Shown piece after piece: positions 45,774 through 54,059 of a stretch of DNA of 64,000 bases (position 1 is the stretch's first letter; every line of letters starts with the position of its first letter). Below the pieces are notes generated by a model, which was given only the letters and a program-made list of their open reading frames with translations, searched no databases and had not been told where the DNA came from. The position numbers and the translations under genes were made by a program. This DNA comes from a bacterium (GTDB taxonomy: Bacteria > Desulfobacterota > DSWW01), in the NCBI GenBank assembly GCA_028277985.1, contig JANQFG010000228.1, forward strand, positions 1-64,000, read 5' to 3'.

Positions 45774-46217
45774 ATGAATTCGCTGAAACTGGGAATCATC
45801 GCGTTGACGCTTGCATTTGCAGCCACGACCGGCTTTGCCGACCAGGAAACCTCGACGGAACAAGGGCTTGGCGAAAAGTTGCTGCGCCAAGTATGGGCAG
45901 ACATGAAGAAGCCGGATATGGAGAGAATCGAGAAGACCATCGGCCAGGGGTTTCAATCCGTGCACTCCTTTGGCGCAAGAGACCGCGATCAGGAGATCGA
46001 GCTGATCAAGGGCCTGAAGCTCGGGGACTATACCCTGAGCGACATCGTGGCGACCCGGAACGGGCCGGTCATTGTCACCACCTACTTTGTTTCCGTTGAG
46101 GAGACCATTGAAGGAAAACGGACCGCAAAGAAGCCGGCGCCTCGGCTCAGCGTCTTCCTGAAGACCGAAAGCGGCTGGAAGTGGATTGCCCACGCCAACC
46201 TCAAGCCCTTGAAGTGA
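45774..46217 (+). CDS. secreted NTF2/SnoaL-like protein
   Basis: 147 aa with a signal peptide (LGIIALTLAFAATTGFA). The mature domain, RQVWADMKKPDMERIEKTIG then FQSVHSFG, VIVTTYFVSVEET and LSVFLKTESGWKWIAHANL, is the cone-shaped NTF2-like/DUF4440 pattern. Catalytic residues are not evident, so a binding role is possible. I start at 45774, 5 nt after GGGAGGTG; 38 in-frame codons upstream look like leader. It heads a series of small genes on the plus strand. Confidence 0.65.
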   Translation: MNSLKLGIIALTLAFAATTGFADQETSTEQGLGEKLLRQVWADMKKPDMERIEKTIGQGFQSVHSFGARDRDQEIELIKGLKLGDYTLSDIVATRNGPVIVTTYFVSVEETIEGKRTAKKPAPRLSVFLKTESGWKWIAHANLKPLK

Positions 46218-46335
46218 CAAACTCAAAGAGTTGCTCTGTTGGATGGATTCTGGCTTCATGTGCGGCATCTCGTCGGGGCGTTCATGTGTGATCTGAATGA
46301 AGAAACGGTATCAAAGACCATGAGGTAGACTCCGA

Positions 46336-46794
46336 ATGATCCGGTATGAGAACAGAATCACGGTCAGCAGGCCCATCGAGCGTGCGTACGACTACATGAC
46401 ACCCCCCGGGAACTGGGCAGAGCACCTTCCCTGCACGATCCATGTTGAGCCGGCTCATAGGGAGGTGCCTGCGGTGGGTGAGAAGGTGAGAGAAACCCTG
46501 AACGTATTCGGCATCAGGATGGAAATCGACTGGGTCATCGTACGGGATGACCGCCCAACCCATTTTGCAATAGAAGGGACAGCAGAAGCGTTTGGCGGAA
46601 GCAGGAGTCGCCTGACTTATGATTTCTCAGAGAAGGATGAGAAGACCCTGGTCGAAAGAAGGATTACTTGTGAGCAGAAGAGCCTCGTCATGAGGCTCTT
46701 GGAGCCGATCAGCAAGTTCTATTTCATATATGAAGGCAAAGAGGCCCTCAAGAGGGCGAGAGAGATCCTGGAGGAGGGAGAGGGATGTGACTGA
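46336..46794 (+). CDS. SRPBCC (START-like) family protein
   Basis: 152 aa. It begins IRYENRITVSRPIERAYDYM and has the alternating strands and long C-terminal helix (SKFYFIYEGKEALKRAREIL) of polyketide cyclase/dehydrase-like SRPBCC proteins, which form a hydrophobic ligand pocket. There is no signal peptide. Its stop overlaps the start of the DUF3795 gene by 8 nt. Ligand unknown. Confidence 0.75.
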   Translation: MIRYENRITVSRPIERAYDYMTPPGNWAEHLPCTIHVEPAHREVPAVGEKVRETLNVFGIRMEIDWVIVRDDRPTHFAIEGTAEAFGGSRSRLTYDFSEKDEKTLVERRITCEQKSLVMRLLEPISKFYFIYEGKEALKRAREILEEGEGCD

Positions 46795-47254
46795 TCTCAA
46801 GCGCGTGACGTACTGTGGGCTTTACTGCGGCTTGTGCTCCACGTGCAATCGAGTGCCCGCACAGGCAGGAGCCTTGCGTGACACTCTACGCAAGGACTCG
46901 ATGGAGACCTGGGGGCCGAACCTGCCGGATTTCAATGAATTCTGGCGTTTTCTCAATGATCTGGCTGCCTCCGAGGAAAGGTGCAGCTGTCGAGAGAATA
47001 CTTGCGGGCCCCCTTTCTGTGCAATCCGAAAGTGTGCCCTGGAGAAGGGCGAAGAGGTCTGTGCGTTCTGCGATGAATACCCGTGCGAAAGGATTATGGG
47101 AATCGCCAAGGGCTACGTAACCATGCTTGCGGACGGCGAACGCATGAGGGCAATCGGCCTTGGGAGGTGGATCGAGGAACAGGAGGAGCGAAGGGCCACC
47201 GGTTTCGCTTATGCCGACATCCGGTGTCACCCTTATGAGATTCCGGACAGATAA
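46787..47254 (+). CDS. DUF3795 cysteine-rich protein
   Basis: 155 aa. CGLYCGLCSTC near the start and CSCRENTCGPPFCAIRKCA with FCDEYPCERI in the middle are typical of DUF3795, a family of small probable zinc or Fe-S proteins common in anaerobes. I use the GTG at 46787, preceded by GGAGGGAGAGGG and overlapping the previous gene, rather than the ATG at 46730, which would add 19 Arg-rich residues read antiphase through that gene. Function unknown. Confidence 0.78.
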   Translation: MTDLKRVTYCGLYCGLCSTCNRVPAQAGALRDTLRKDSMETWGPNLPDFNEFWRFLNDLAASEERCSCRENTCGPPFCAIRKCALEKGEEVCAFCDEYPCERIMGIAKGYVTMLADGERMRAIGLGRWIEEQEERRATGFAYADIRCHPYEIPDR

Positions 47255-47342
47255 TGCCTGTAGGGCCTGCGCGATGAAGATCTAGAAGTACCTGAAGCCG
47301 GGGCAGGAGAGGAACCATGGATACGCCTGAGGAGGCATTGGC

Positions 47343-47777
47343 GTGACAATCGAATTCAACAAGAGCATTGCCGAACGTTGGCTCATGGAGCTGTGGAGCG
47401 AGGGGAAACTCGATGCGGCAGACCATCTGTTGGCAGCCGATTATGTTCGCCATGATCCGGAACTCCCCCTCAAAGGTCCGGACGCATACAAACGGTTTGT
47501 CGGGGTCTTCCGCGAAGCTTTTGAAGATCTGGAGTTCACGAACGAGCACATGGTTGCCGAGGGCGAAAAGGTGTTCATCCGCTGGCAGGCATACGCCACA
47601 CTCAAGGGCGGCAAGACATCCGAGATTGCCGGGACGGACTTGCTTCGGATCGTGGACGGCAAGATCGTTGAGAGCTGGCCCCTGTTCGACGGTTTGGGTC
47701 TGATGCGCCGGATGGGAATCTTCAGGTTCCTGCTTCTCGCAAGAAAGATCCGCCAGAGCCAGGCAGGAGCGCGCTGA
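47343..47777 (+). CDS. SnoaL-like ester cyclase family protein
   Basis: 144 aa NTF2-fold protein. KSIAERWLMELWSEGKLDAA then HDPELPLKGPDAYKRFVGVF, FTNEHMVAEGEKVFIRWQAY and GTDLLRIVDGKIVESWPLFD match the SnoaL/ester cyclase pattern closely. Members isomerise or hydrolyse small organic substrates, but many are uncharacterised. GTG start with GAGGAGG 8 nt upstream. Confidence 0.8.
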   Translation: MTIEFNKSIAERWLMELWSEGKLDAADHLLAADYVRHDPELPLKGPDAYKRFVGVFREAFEDLEFTNEHMVAEGEKVFIRWQAYATLKGGKTSEIAGTDLLRIVDGKIVESWPLFDGLGLMRRMGIFRFLLLARKIRQSQAGAR

Positions 47778-48005
47778 CGCACAGCCTTCCGATCGTGATC
47801 AGCAGGATCTTGCAGGGAATTGAGTTCGCCACGCAGCCAAGGGAAGAGACTCTGAAAAACCAGCCATTCGTGGCGCTTCTGCCGGTCGAACCATCGCGAG
47901 ACCGGCAACTGGGGAAGCGCATCCAAGAGTGCAGGGTGGTGGAGAGGATGAGGCGGGATGCACAGACGAGAGATGAGTTGCGTCAGACGGCAAAAGGAGA
48001 GGGTG

Positions 48006-48392
48006 ATGAAAGAGGACAGCTTGAAACACGGAGCGTTCGGGTGGTGCGAACTCATGACGACCGATGCGGGGGCCGCGAAGAGCTTCTACAAAACCCTGTT
48101 CGGGTGGGACACGGAAGATCTCGATATGGAAGGAACGGCGTACACGGTCGTCAAGATACACGGCGATGAGACCGGCGGGATCATGAAGATGCCCCCGGAG
48201 ATGGAGGGGATGCCGCCGGCCTGGAGCATATACGTCACGGTGGATGATGTGGATGCGACCGCGGGCAAGGTCGAGGAGCTGGGAGGGAAAATCCTTCGTC
48301 CTCCGGAAGACATACCGAATGTAGGACGATTCTGCGTCCTCCAGGATCCGCAGGGTGCCGTGATCTGCGCTATCACCTATGTGCAGAGATAG
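48006..48392 (+). CDS. VOC (glyoxalase/bleomycin-resistance) family protein
   Basis: 128 aa. It has the two-beta-alpha-beta-beta-beta pattern of a VOC domain: FGWCELMTTDAGAAKSFYKT, GWDTEDLDM, then YVTVDDVDATAGKVEELGGK and a final DPQGAVICAI strand. Potential metal ligands are not all obvious. I start at 48006 after AAAGGAGAGGGTG; 16 upstream in-frame codons are Arg-rich and discarded. Function not predictable. Confidence 0.8.
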   Translation: MKEDSLKHGAFGWCELMTTDAGAAKSFYKTLFGWDTEDLDMEGTAYTVVKIHGDETGGIMKMPPEMEGMPPAWSIYVTVDDVDATAGKVEELGGKILRPPEDIPNVGRFCVLQDPQGAVICAITYVQR

Positions 48393-48425
48393 GGCCTGAC
48401 CCCATGTTTCTCACTCGGTCCGGCG

Positions 48426-48443
48426 GGTCCCTTGGGTGGGACC
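48426..48443. terminator. possible terminator hairpin between convergent genes
   Basis: GGTCCC (48426-48431), loop TTGGGT, GGGACC (48438-48443). It sits in the 67-nt gap between the VOC gene (plus) and the glycyl radical enzyme (minus), where a shared terminator is expected. The stem is only 6 bp and there is no long T run on either side. Confidence 0.3.
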
Positions 48444-48459
48444 TTGGTACAAACCCAGT

Positions 48460-50868
48460 TTAAAAAGCTTGTTCGGTCCTGGAGATGATCGAGTCCTGGA
48501 GTCCCTTGCTCAGGTCCACGAAGTAGGCGCTGTAGCCAGCAACGCGGACGAGAAGGTTGGAGTGGTCCTCCGGGTGGTTCTGGGCCTCGACCAGGGTCTC
48601 CTTGTCCACTACGTTGAACTGGATCTGGCTGATGCCCAGATCCCCCCAGGCGCGCAAGTATTGAATGAACATGTCCTTCTTCTCCCCTTCCAGTGCCTGG
48701 GGCATGAACTTCTGATTCAGCAGGTGATTGTAGGTTTTTTCCGTGCTGATCTTCGAGGCGGACTTGAGAACCGCTGTAGGTCCTTCCCGATCCATCCCGA
48801 ACACGGGTGACAGCGTAGCGTCAGAAAGAGGCTCGCCGGCCCTGCGACCTTCCGGTGTGGCAGGCACGATTGCTCCGGCCGCATAGGTGGCGGAGATTCC
48901 GCTTCCGTCCCCACGGCACGGATAGCCAAACCGGTTCTTCGACTCCATCATGACCTCCGCGGTTCGATGGTGCACCTCGGCCGCGATTTTGTCGGCGTAG
49001 TCATCGTCGTTGCCGTACTTGGGGGCGTGGAGCATCAGCTGGCGGATCTCCTCGTAGCCTTCCCAGTTGGCTGCCATCGCTTCCAGCAGGGTCTTCATGG
49101 AGACCTTCTTGTCCTCGAAGACGATCTTCTTCACGGCTGCGATCGAATCGGCCACATTGGACGGCCCGAGGATGATGCAGAAGTCGGAGACCACGGAGGG
49201 ATAGCACCATTTCTTGCTCTCCTGCCCTCTTTCGATGCACCCGTCGAGCAGGGCGGAGTAGAAGGGTCGTGGAAGGTATCTCTCGTAAAGGGTGTTGCAG
49301 GTGTTCTGAATCGTGCAGAGTCGATTGAAAGCGAACTTCGCCTGTTCCAGGTAGGCCTCCATGAGATCGTCGGCCGATTCAAAAGTCAGGGGGTCTTGCG
49401 TCCGGACGCCGACCTGTTCGCCCGTCATGGGGTTGAAGCCCTGAGTCAGGGCGTAGTACAGGGCCAGGGGCAGATTCATGCCGCCCAGGGCGCGGCGGGC
49501 GATGTTCTTGCCGGGCAACTCGAGATAGACGCACCCGGTCACGGCGTAATCGCGCGCATCCTGAGGAGGCACATCCCACCCATCTAGCATGGGCAGCAAT
49601 GCTTTGTCGTTGAAAAAGGACGGGTAGCCGATGCCGGTTCGGATGACATCGACCGCCTTGTCGAGGAGCTCTTGCCGGGTCTTGTCGTGATACCGGATCA
49701 CGATGGAAGGCTCCGGCGTCTGCATGGTGAGGGCAGTCTCCAGAACCAGGTACGTCATCTCGTTGAGGATGTCTTTGCCCTCTTCGTCCACTCCGCCCAG
49801 GGTGATCACTTGCAGGGAGGCCACACCTCCGTAAACGGCGGACAGGGTAGGTGAGTAGATCAGACCCAGCTCATGGAACTTGACCCAGAGAAGCTGCAGC
49901 AGCTCGAGGGCTTCCTCCCGTGTGATACGACCCTCTTGCAGATCCTTCTCGAGGTAAGGGCCGAAGACCTTGTCGAACCGGACACCGATGCCCAGGGTCG
50001 AGTATTCGAGGTAACGGACCACATGGATGAAGAAGAAGGATTGCAGGGCTTCATGAAAGGTCTGGGGCGGATGTTCCGGCACCCTTTCGCAGATCCGTGC
50101 GATCGTCTCCAGTCGCTCCTTGTCTTCCGGGTCATCTGTTTCCGCCGCCTTTTGCCGGGCCATCTCCGCGTACCGTCCTGCGTATGAGATGACCGCTTCC
50201 AGGGAGATGATCACTGCCTGGAGGAATTCCTTCTGGTCGATGTAATCGAGGGGCACGGTCCGGTCGATCTCGACCAGCCTCGCCTCGGCCTCCTCGATGA
50301 TGCCCCTGAGCCCGATGCGGAAGACCTTCTCGTAGTTCGGGATGCCCAATTCGGACCAGTGAGACCAGGAGCCCGCACTCATCTTGGACATCTTCCAGTA
50401 TTCCAGCACTTCGCCCGTGAACATCTTCTGCTGGATGTCGCTCATGGACTTGCCCTTCCAGTACGAAATGAGCTCGTCCAGCGTCTTGCGGCCTTCCTCG
50501 TCGAGCAATGTGTTCGCTTCAGGCTCCTCAACGATGCGTCGGACCGATCGCCAGTTCATGTCGATGCCGAAATAGAGCCCCTCGGGCGTGGACATGCTGC
50601 TGCCCACGATGCGCTCATGGTCCTGGATGTAGAGATCCATGCCGGCAAGGATCCTCTCGAGGGCCTTCGCACGGCGGGTCACCATGGGCTCCCCTTCGGT
50701 CTCCTTGTAGGACTCGGTCAGGAGAATGGACCGTTGCAGGTCGAGTCTGATCTCGGGGCGGTACATTCCCTTGTCGGCGTCTTCCTTCTGGCCCGCCTTG
50801 CGGATGTTCCGAACGGCCTTGACGACCAGTTTGCTCTTGATGGATTCCTTTGCTGCGGCTTCCGGCAT
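48460..50868 (-). CDS. glycyl radical enzyme of unassigned specificity
   Basis: 802 aa pyruvate formate-lyase family enzyme. The C-terminal glycyl radical motif VRVAGYSAYF puts the radical on Gly778. The thiyl Cys is Cys446 in TGCVYLELPGKN. In glycerol, diol and choline enzymes, and in hydroxyphenylacetate decarboxylase, this motif is Cys-x-Glu, whose Glu is catalytic; here position 448 is Tyr. The enzyme is therefore not a standard dehydratase, trimethylamine-lyase or arylacetate decarboxylase by motif. The start at 50868 follows AGGAG; upstream codons overlap the thiolase leader region. A thiolase lies 44 nt upstream on the same strand. No activating enzyme is next to it. Confidence 0.88.
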   Translation of the reverse strand: MPEAAAKESIKSKLVVKAVRNIRKAGQKEDADKGMYRPEIRLDLQRSILLTESYKETEGEPMVTRRAKALERILAGMDLYIQDHERIVGSSMSTPEGLYFGIDMNWRSVRRIVEEPEANTLLDEEGRKTLDELISYWKGKSMSDIQQKMFTGEVLEYWKMSKMSAGSWSHWSELGIPNYEKVFRIGLRGIIEEAEARLVEIDRTVPLDYIDQKEFLQAVIISLEAVISYAGRYAEMARQKAAETDDPEDKERLETIARICERVPEHPPQTFHEALQSFFFIHVVRYLEYSTLGIGVRFDKVFGPYLEKDLQEGRITREEALELLQLLWVKFHELGLIYSPTLSAVYGGVASLQVITLGGVDEEGKDILNEMTYLVLETALTMQTPEPSIVIRYHDKTRQELLDKAVDVIRTGIGYPSFFNDKALLPMLDGWDVPPQDARDYAVTGCVYLELPGKNIARRALGGMNLPLALYYALTQGFNPMTGEQVGVRTQDPLTFESADDLMEAYLEQAKFAFNRLCTIQNTCNTLYERYLPRPFYSALLDGCIERGQESKKWCYPSVVSDFCIILGPSNVADSIAAVKKIVFEDKKVSMKTLLEAMAANWEGYEEIRQLMLHAPKYGNDDDYADKIAAEVHHRTAEVMMESKNRFGYPCRGDGSGISATYAAGAIVPATPEGRRAGEPLSDATLSPVFGMDREGPTAVLKSASKISTEKTYNHLLNQKFMPQALEGEKKDMFIQYLRAWGDLGISQIQFNVVDKETLVEAQNHPEDHSNLLVRVAGYSAYFVDLSKGLQDSIISRTEQAF

Positions 50869-50912
50869 TGTCTCGCTCCTGTCCGGTGATCTCCTTAGAA
50901 TGCGGGATGCGA

Positions 50913-52148
50913 CTAGACGCGCTCCACTACCGTCGCGATTCCGATTCCACCACCACCGCACAGCATCTGGAGTCCGCATCGACCGTTGGTGCGTTTCAGG
51001 TGGTGGACCATCTCACCAAAGTAGAGGACGCCCGAGGCACCGATCGGATGACCCAGGGCGACCGCCCCGCCCGTGGGGTTGACGCGTGGGTCATCATATT
51101 CGTAGCCCAGTTCCTTTCCGAACTCGATCAGCGGGCTCATGAAGGCCTCGTTCGGTTCGATCACATCCATATCGTCGATTGTCTTGCCGGCACGCTTGAG
51201 GGCCTTCTGCGAGGCGGGAATAGGCGCAAGGAGCATGGGGACCGGTTTGCCGCCCGCAGACGCGGTGCTGAGGATCCTCGCCAGGGGTTCGAGCTGCATT
51301 TCTTCGGCCTTGTCCGCGGTCATCAGGAGGACGGCGGCCGCGCCGTCTACGATCTGGGAAGAGTTGCCCGCCGTAACCATGCCGTCCGGCTTGAAGGGTG
51401 CTTTCAGTTTTGCCAGATCCGCCAGGAATCCATCGAAATCATCCGCTGCTTTCGGGCGCAGGGTTTCGTCCGTATCCACGCGGTAGTTCTTCTCCTCCCA
51501 GCTGAACTCGAAGGGAATGATGTGATCCGCGTACCATCCCTTTCGCTGGGCCTCCACGGCCCGCTTCATGCTGATGGCGCCGGCCCGGTCCAGGAGTTCG
51601 CGGGTATGACCGTTTTCTTCCGAGATCATCTCGGCGCAGAGGCCTTGGGGTACGGCGATCCCTGTATCCATGAGTTTTGGAGACAGTCTCACAGGGTACT
51701 GGGCCTCGACGGCGACCTGGATGTCCGATCCCATACCGTAGTGGGACATGATCTCTACGCCTGCGCAGACACAGGCGTCACCGTCACCGATCATCATCTG
51801 ATGGGCGGCCGAGTTGATCGCTCTCAGGCCTGCATTGCAGTATTGATTCACGGTATATGCCGCTGCCGTGATTGGGATTCCAGCCATGAGAGAGGCGACG
51901 CGGGCGATGTTTCCACCCTGTTCTCCGATTTGACTGAGGCAGCCTATGACCACGTCTTCGATCACGGCTTCTTCGAACTTCGAGCTCTTCTCATGGACGC
52001 GATCGAGAAGACCTCGCATCATGGCGGCCAGAAGCTCCTGGCCCGAGGCCTGGCAAAGCTGCCCCCCCTTTTCCATTCCTTTTCGACCGGATTTTCCGAT
52101 AGGGCTGCGGATCGCATCAACGACGACTACCTCTTTCAGCGTTGCCAT
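50913..52148 (-). CDS. acetyl-CoA acetyltransferase/3-ketoacyl-CoA thiolase
   Basis: 411 aa degradative or biosynthetic thiolase. The acyl-accepting Cys is Cys104 (NQYCNAGLRAI), GHPIGASG holds the catalytic His, and CGGGGIGIA holds the second Cys. NEAFMSPLIEF keeps the NEAF motif. It cleaves 3-ketoacyl-CoA or condenses two acetyl-CoA. GGGGGGAAAG precedes the ATG at 52148. It is 44 nt upstream of the glycyl radical enzyme and probably co-transcribed, linking that enzyme to acyl-CoA metabolism. Confidence 0.9.
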   Translation of the reverse strand: MATLKEVVVVDAIRSPIGKSGRKGMEKGGQLCQASGQELLAAMMRGLLDRVHEKSSKFEEAVIEDVVIGCLSQIGEQGGNIARVASLMAGIPITAAAYTVNQYCNAGLRAINSAAHQMMIGDGDACVCAGVEIMSHYGMGSDIQVAVEAQYPVRLSPKLMDTGIAVPQGLCAEMISEENGHTRELLDRAGAISMKRAVEAQRKGWYADHIIPFEFSWEEKNYRVDTDETLRPKAADDFDGFLADLAKLKAPFKPDGMVTAGNSSQIVDGAAAVLLMTADKAEEMQLEPLARILSTASAGGKPVPMLLAPIPASQKALKRAGKTIDDMDVIEPNEAFMSPLIEFGKELGYEYDDPRVNPTGGAVALGHPIGASGVLYFGEMVHHLKRTNGRCGLQMLCGGGGIGIATVVERV

Positions 52149-52297
52149 TCTCTTTCCCCCCTTTTTCGGTGTCTGGAATGGAAGTTGGTCGCCGAGACCA
52201 GGGCGTTCTTGTGAAATCCTACCGTCTTTTGCTCTTTTCATGCAAGACGGAGAGGAAGAAATCCTCTCTGCTTCGAGGCAGGGTCCTTAGCCAGTGC

Positions 52298-53548
52298 CTA
52301 AGAAAGGGGGCCGCACCTGAGACGATGGCGTAGCCGACGGTGCCAGGGAGCGATGGCCAGGGGAGGGAGCAAGAGCGCGAGGTTGAAGGCTTTATCCGAG
52401 TCGCCGGCGTTGTTGAGACCCCAGCCCGGGGGCTCCGGCGTTTCAGAGCCGACAAAGACCTCGTTGATGAATGGAAATGCGGTGGCCTTCCGGGTAAAGG
52501 CGATTCCTCCGGTGTCGATTCGAGGGGATGCGATGACGCTGGTCACTCCGAAATGGGTGAGTTGAGTTAGAACACCCGTTGCCTGATCGAGCACATTCAA
52601 TTCCGTGCACAGCTCGGCCGTGCCCCGGCAGTTCCTTGTAGTGAGAAGGATGTTGTCATCGCTGACCCGGATTGTGTTCATCGACAGTTCAGAGCTGAGC
52701 AGACACGTCTCTGTCTCGTCCTCGAGGTTCGTGCGCATTACCTGCCAGGAGAAGCCCTCCTTTTTCAGCCAGAAGAGATGCGGGATTTCCATGGCCAACT
52801 GCCTGTATGCTCCTTCTTCCGATGTGCCCAGGACACGGATTTCCTGTGTGTCGAGGTCGTAGTGATGGACCGTGTGCTCGTCGCGGGTAGGGGCGGGTTC
52901 TTGGACCCAGGCCGCATGCCGGCCGGCCGCACAGAGCGAATAGGGAGGAACGTCGTCCGCAAAGACGCAGACGGTCTCTTCGGTTGAAAGGTGGGTGGCA
53001 TAGACCCCGGGAGCCCCGCAAACGGCTCTCCATACGAGATGATCGTCTGTCAACCAGGCTTGCTGCTTGCAGAGGCCCTCCCCGCTAAAGGTGAGCCGTG
53101 CGAGGGAGTAGTTCTCCAGGAGATACCAATCGTGGTCCTTCCAGATGATCACTCGGCCTGGATCCGCTGTCCCCTGGTTGTCGGCGATCAGGGTGTCGAA
53201 GGAAAAGACCCACTCGTCCTCCCCTGATTCCACCGAGTAGCGATGCAGGTCATGGACCGGAGTGTAGGGGTCGCGTGCCCAGTACCAAAGGTTCTCTTGT
53301 TCCAGTCCGAGGGGAGAATCTTTCCTGTCATAGGAATCGTGGGTCACCCGCGTACCCACACCGGAAGAGATCCGATGGAGATAGAGGTCGCCTTCTTTCC
53401 GGTAGGCGGCCAGATCTTCCTTCAGCCGCGTGGAGTTGTCGTGGGTGTTGGTGTCGATCTTCCGGATTTCCCATGCGGCGTGGAGAGGGGAGCCACTGAA
53501 CAGCACGCAGAGGAGCAACGAAAGGCGACACGCGGAGATGATGTGCAT
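52298..53548 (-). CDS. secreted beta-propeller-like protein with possible C-terminal sorting tail
   Basis: 416 aa. A signal peptide (LSLLLCVLFSGSPLHAA) leads into repeated strands with Trp/Tyr and turn motifs (LYLHRISSGV, VHDLHRYSVES, WYLLENYSLARL, VHHYDLDTQEIRVL, NVLDQATGVLTQL) that suggest a TolB-like propeller of about six blades. The last 40 residues differ: a Pro/Gly linker (TPEPPGWG), a hydrophobic stretch (AFNLALLLPPLAIAPW) and a basic end (HRRLRHRLR). That order of motif, helix and Arg cluster is the layout of CTERM-type sorting signals. Role unknown. Confidence 0.65.
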   Translation of the reverse strand: MHIISACRLSLLLCVLFSGSPLHAAWEIRKIDTNTHDNSTRLKEDLAAYRKEGDLYLHRISSGVGTRVTHDSYDRKDSPLGLEQENLWYWARDPYTPVHDLHRYSVESGEDEWVFSFDTLIADNQGTADPGRVIIWKDHDWYLLENYSLARLTFSGEGLCKQQAWLTDDHLVWRAVCGAPGVYATHLSTEETVCVFADDVPPYSLCAAGRHAAWVQEPAPTRDEHTVHHYDLDTQEIRVLGTSEEGAYRQLAMEIPHLFWLKKEGFSWQVMRTNLEDETETCLLSSELSMNTIRVSDDNILLTTRNCRGTAELCTELNVLDQATGVLTQLTHFGVTSVIASPRIDTGGIAFTRKATAFPFINEVFVGSETPEPPGWGLNNAGDSDKAFNLALLLPPLAIAPWHRRLRHRLRCGPLS

Positions 53549-53839
53549 CTGTTTTCCTCACATAGGTTTGCTCGATCCAGAGCAAGCAATGGCTGTGCCT
53601 CCTGGGTTAGCGTCGGTCTCGCCTCGCTTTTCAATTGCTTGTCGTTCGTGACGAGGATCCGAAACGAGTACGAGGGGTGACAGCATGCTCGAACCTACTC
53701 GATGGGTCGGTGCGGGCGAAGGTGGTTGGAGAGAAGACCGAGGGGGTGTGATTTCTCGTTGATGCGTTAACAGTGCTCTTGTGGTCGTTGGGCTACATCC
53801 CAAGCGATGCAGGGATCCCTAGGCACCCGAAGCCAATGG

Positions 53840-53955
53840 ATTCCCGCTCCCCGCCCTCGCGGGGACAAGCTTCGCGGGAATGACGCCTCAGTGCTGGGGG
53901 TTCGCCGCGTCGCCTTCGGCGACTCGCAATGTCCCTCAACTCCGGATATTGCGAG
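53840..53955. repeat. cluster of three palindromes, REP-like
   Basis: ATTCCCGC (53840-53847) pairs with GCGGGAAT (53874-53881), enclosing CCCCGC/GCGGGG (53849-53854 and 53859-53864). GTCGCC/GGCGAC (53909-53914, 53918-53923) and CTCGCAAT/ATTGCGAG (53923-53930, 53948-53955) follow. The ATTCCCGC...GCGGGAATGAC pattern is common in dispersed repeats of several bacteria. It lies in a 511-nt gap between the Omp85-like gene end and the start of the propeller gene; the remaining 290 nt nearer that start shows no gene. Confidence 0.55.
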
Positions 53956-54059
53956 CGAAGTGAAGCAACCCCCCTGCCTGATAGGCTTCTGCGATGGTTA
54001 GTTGCCACGGGAGCTGGCGCACCTTCCTAAGAATTCGGGCACGTGCACGGAGTCGGTGC

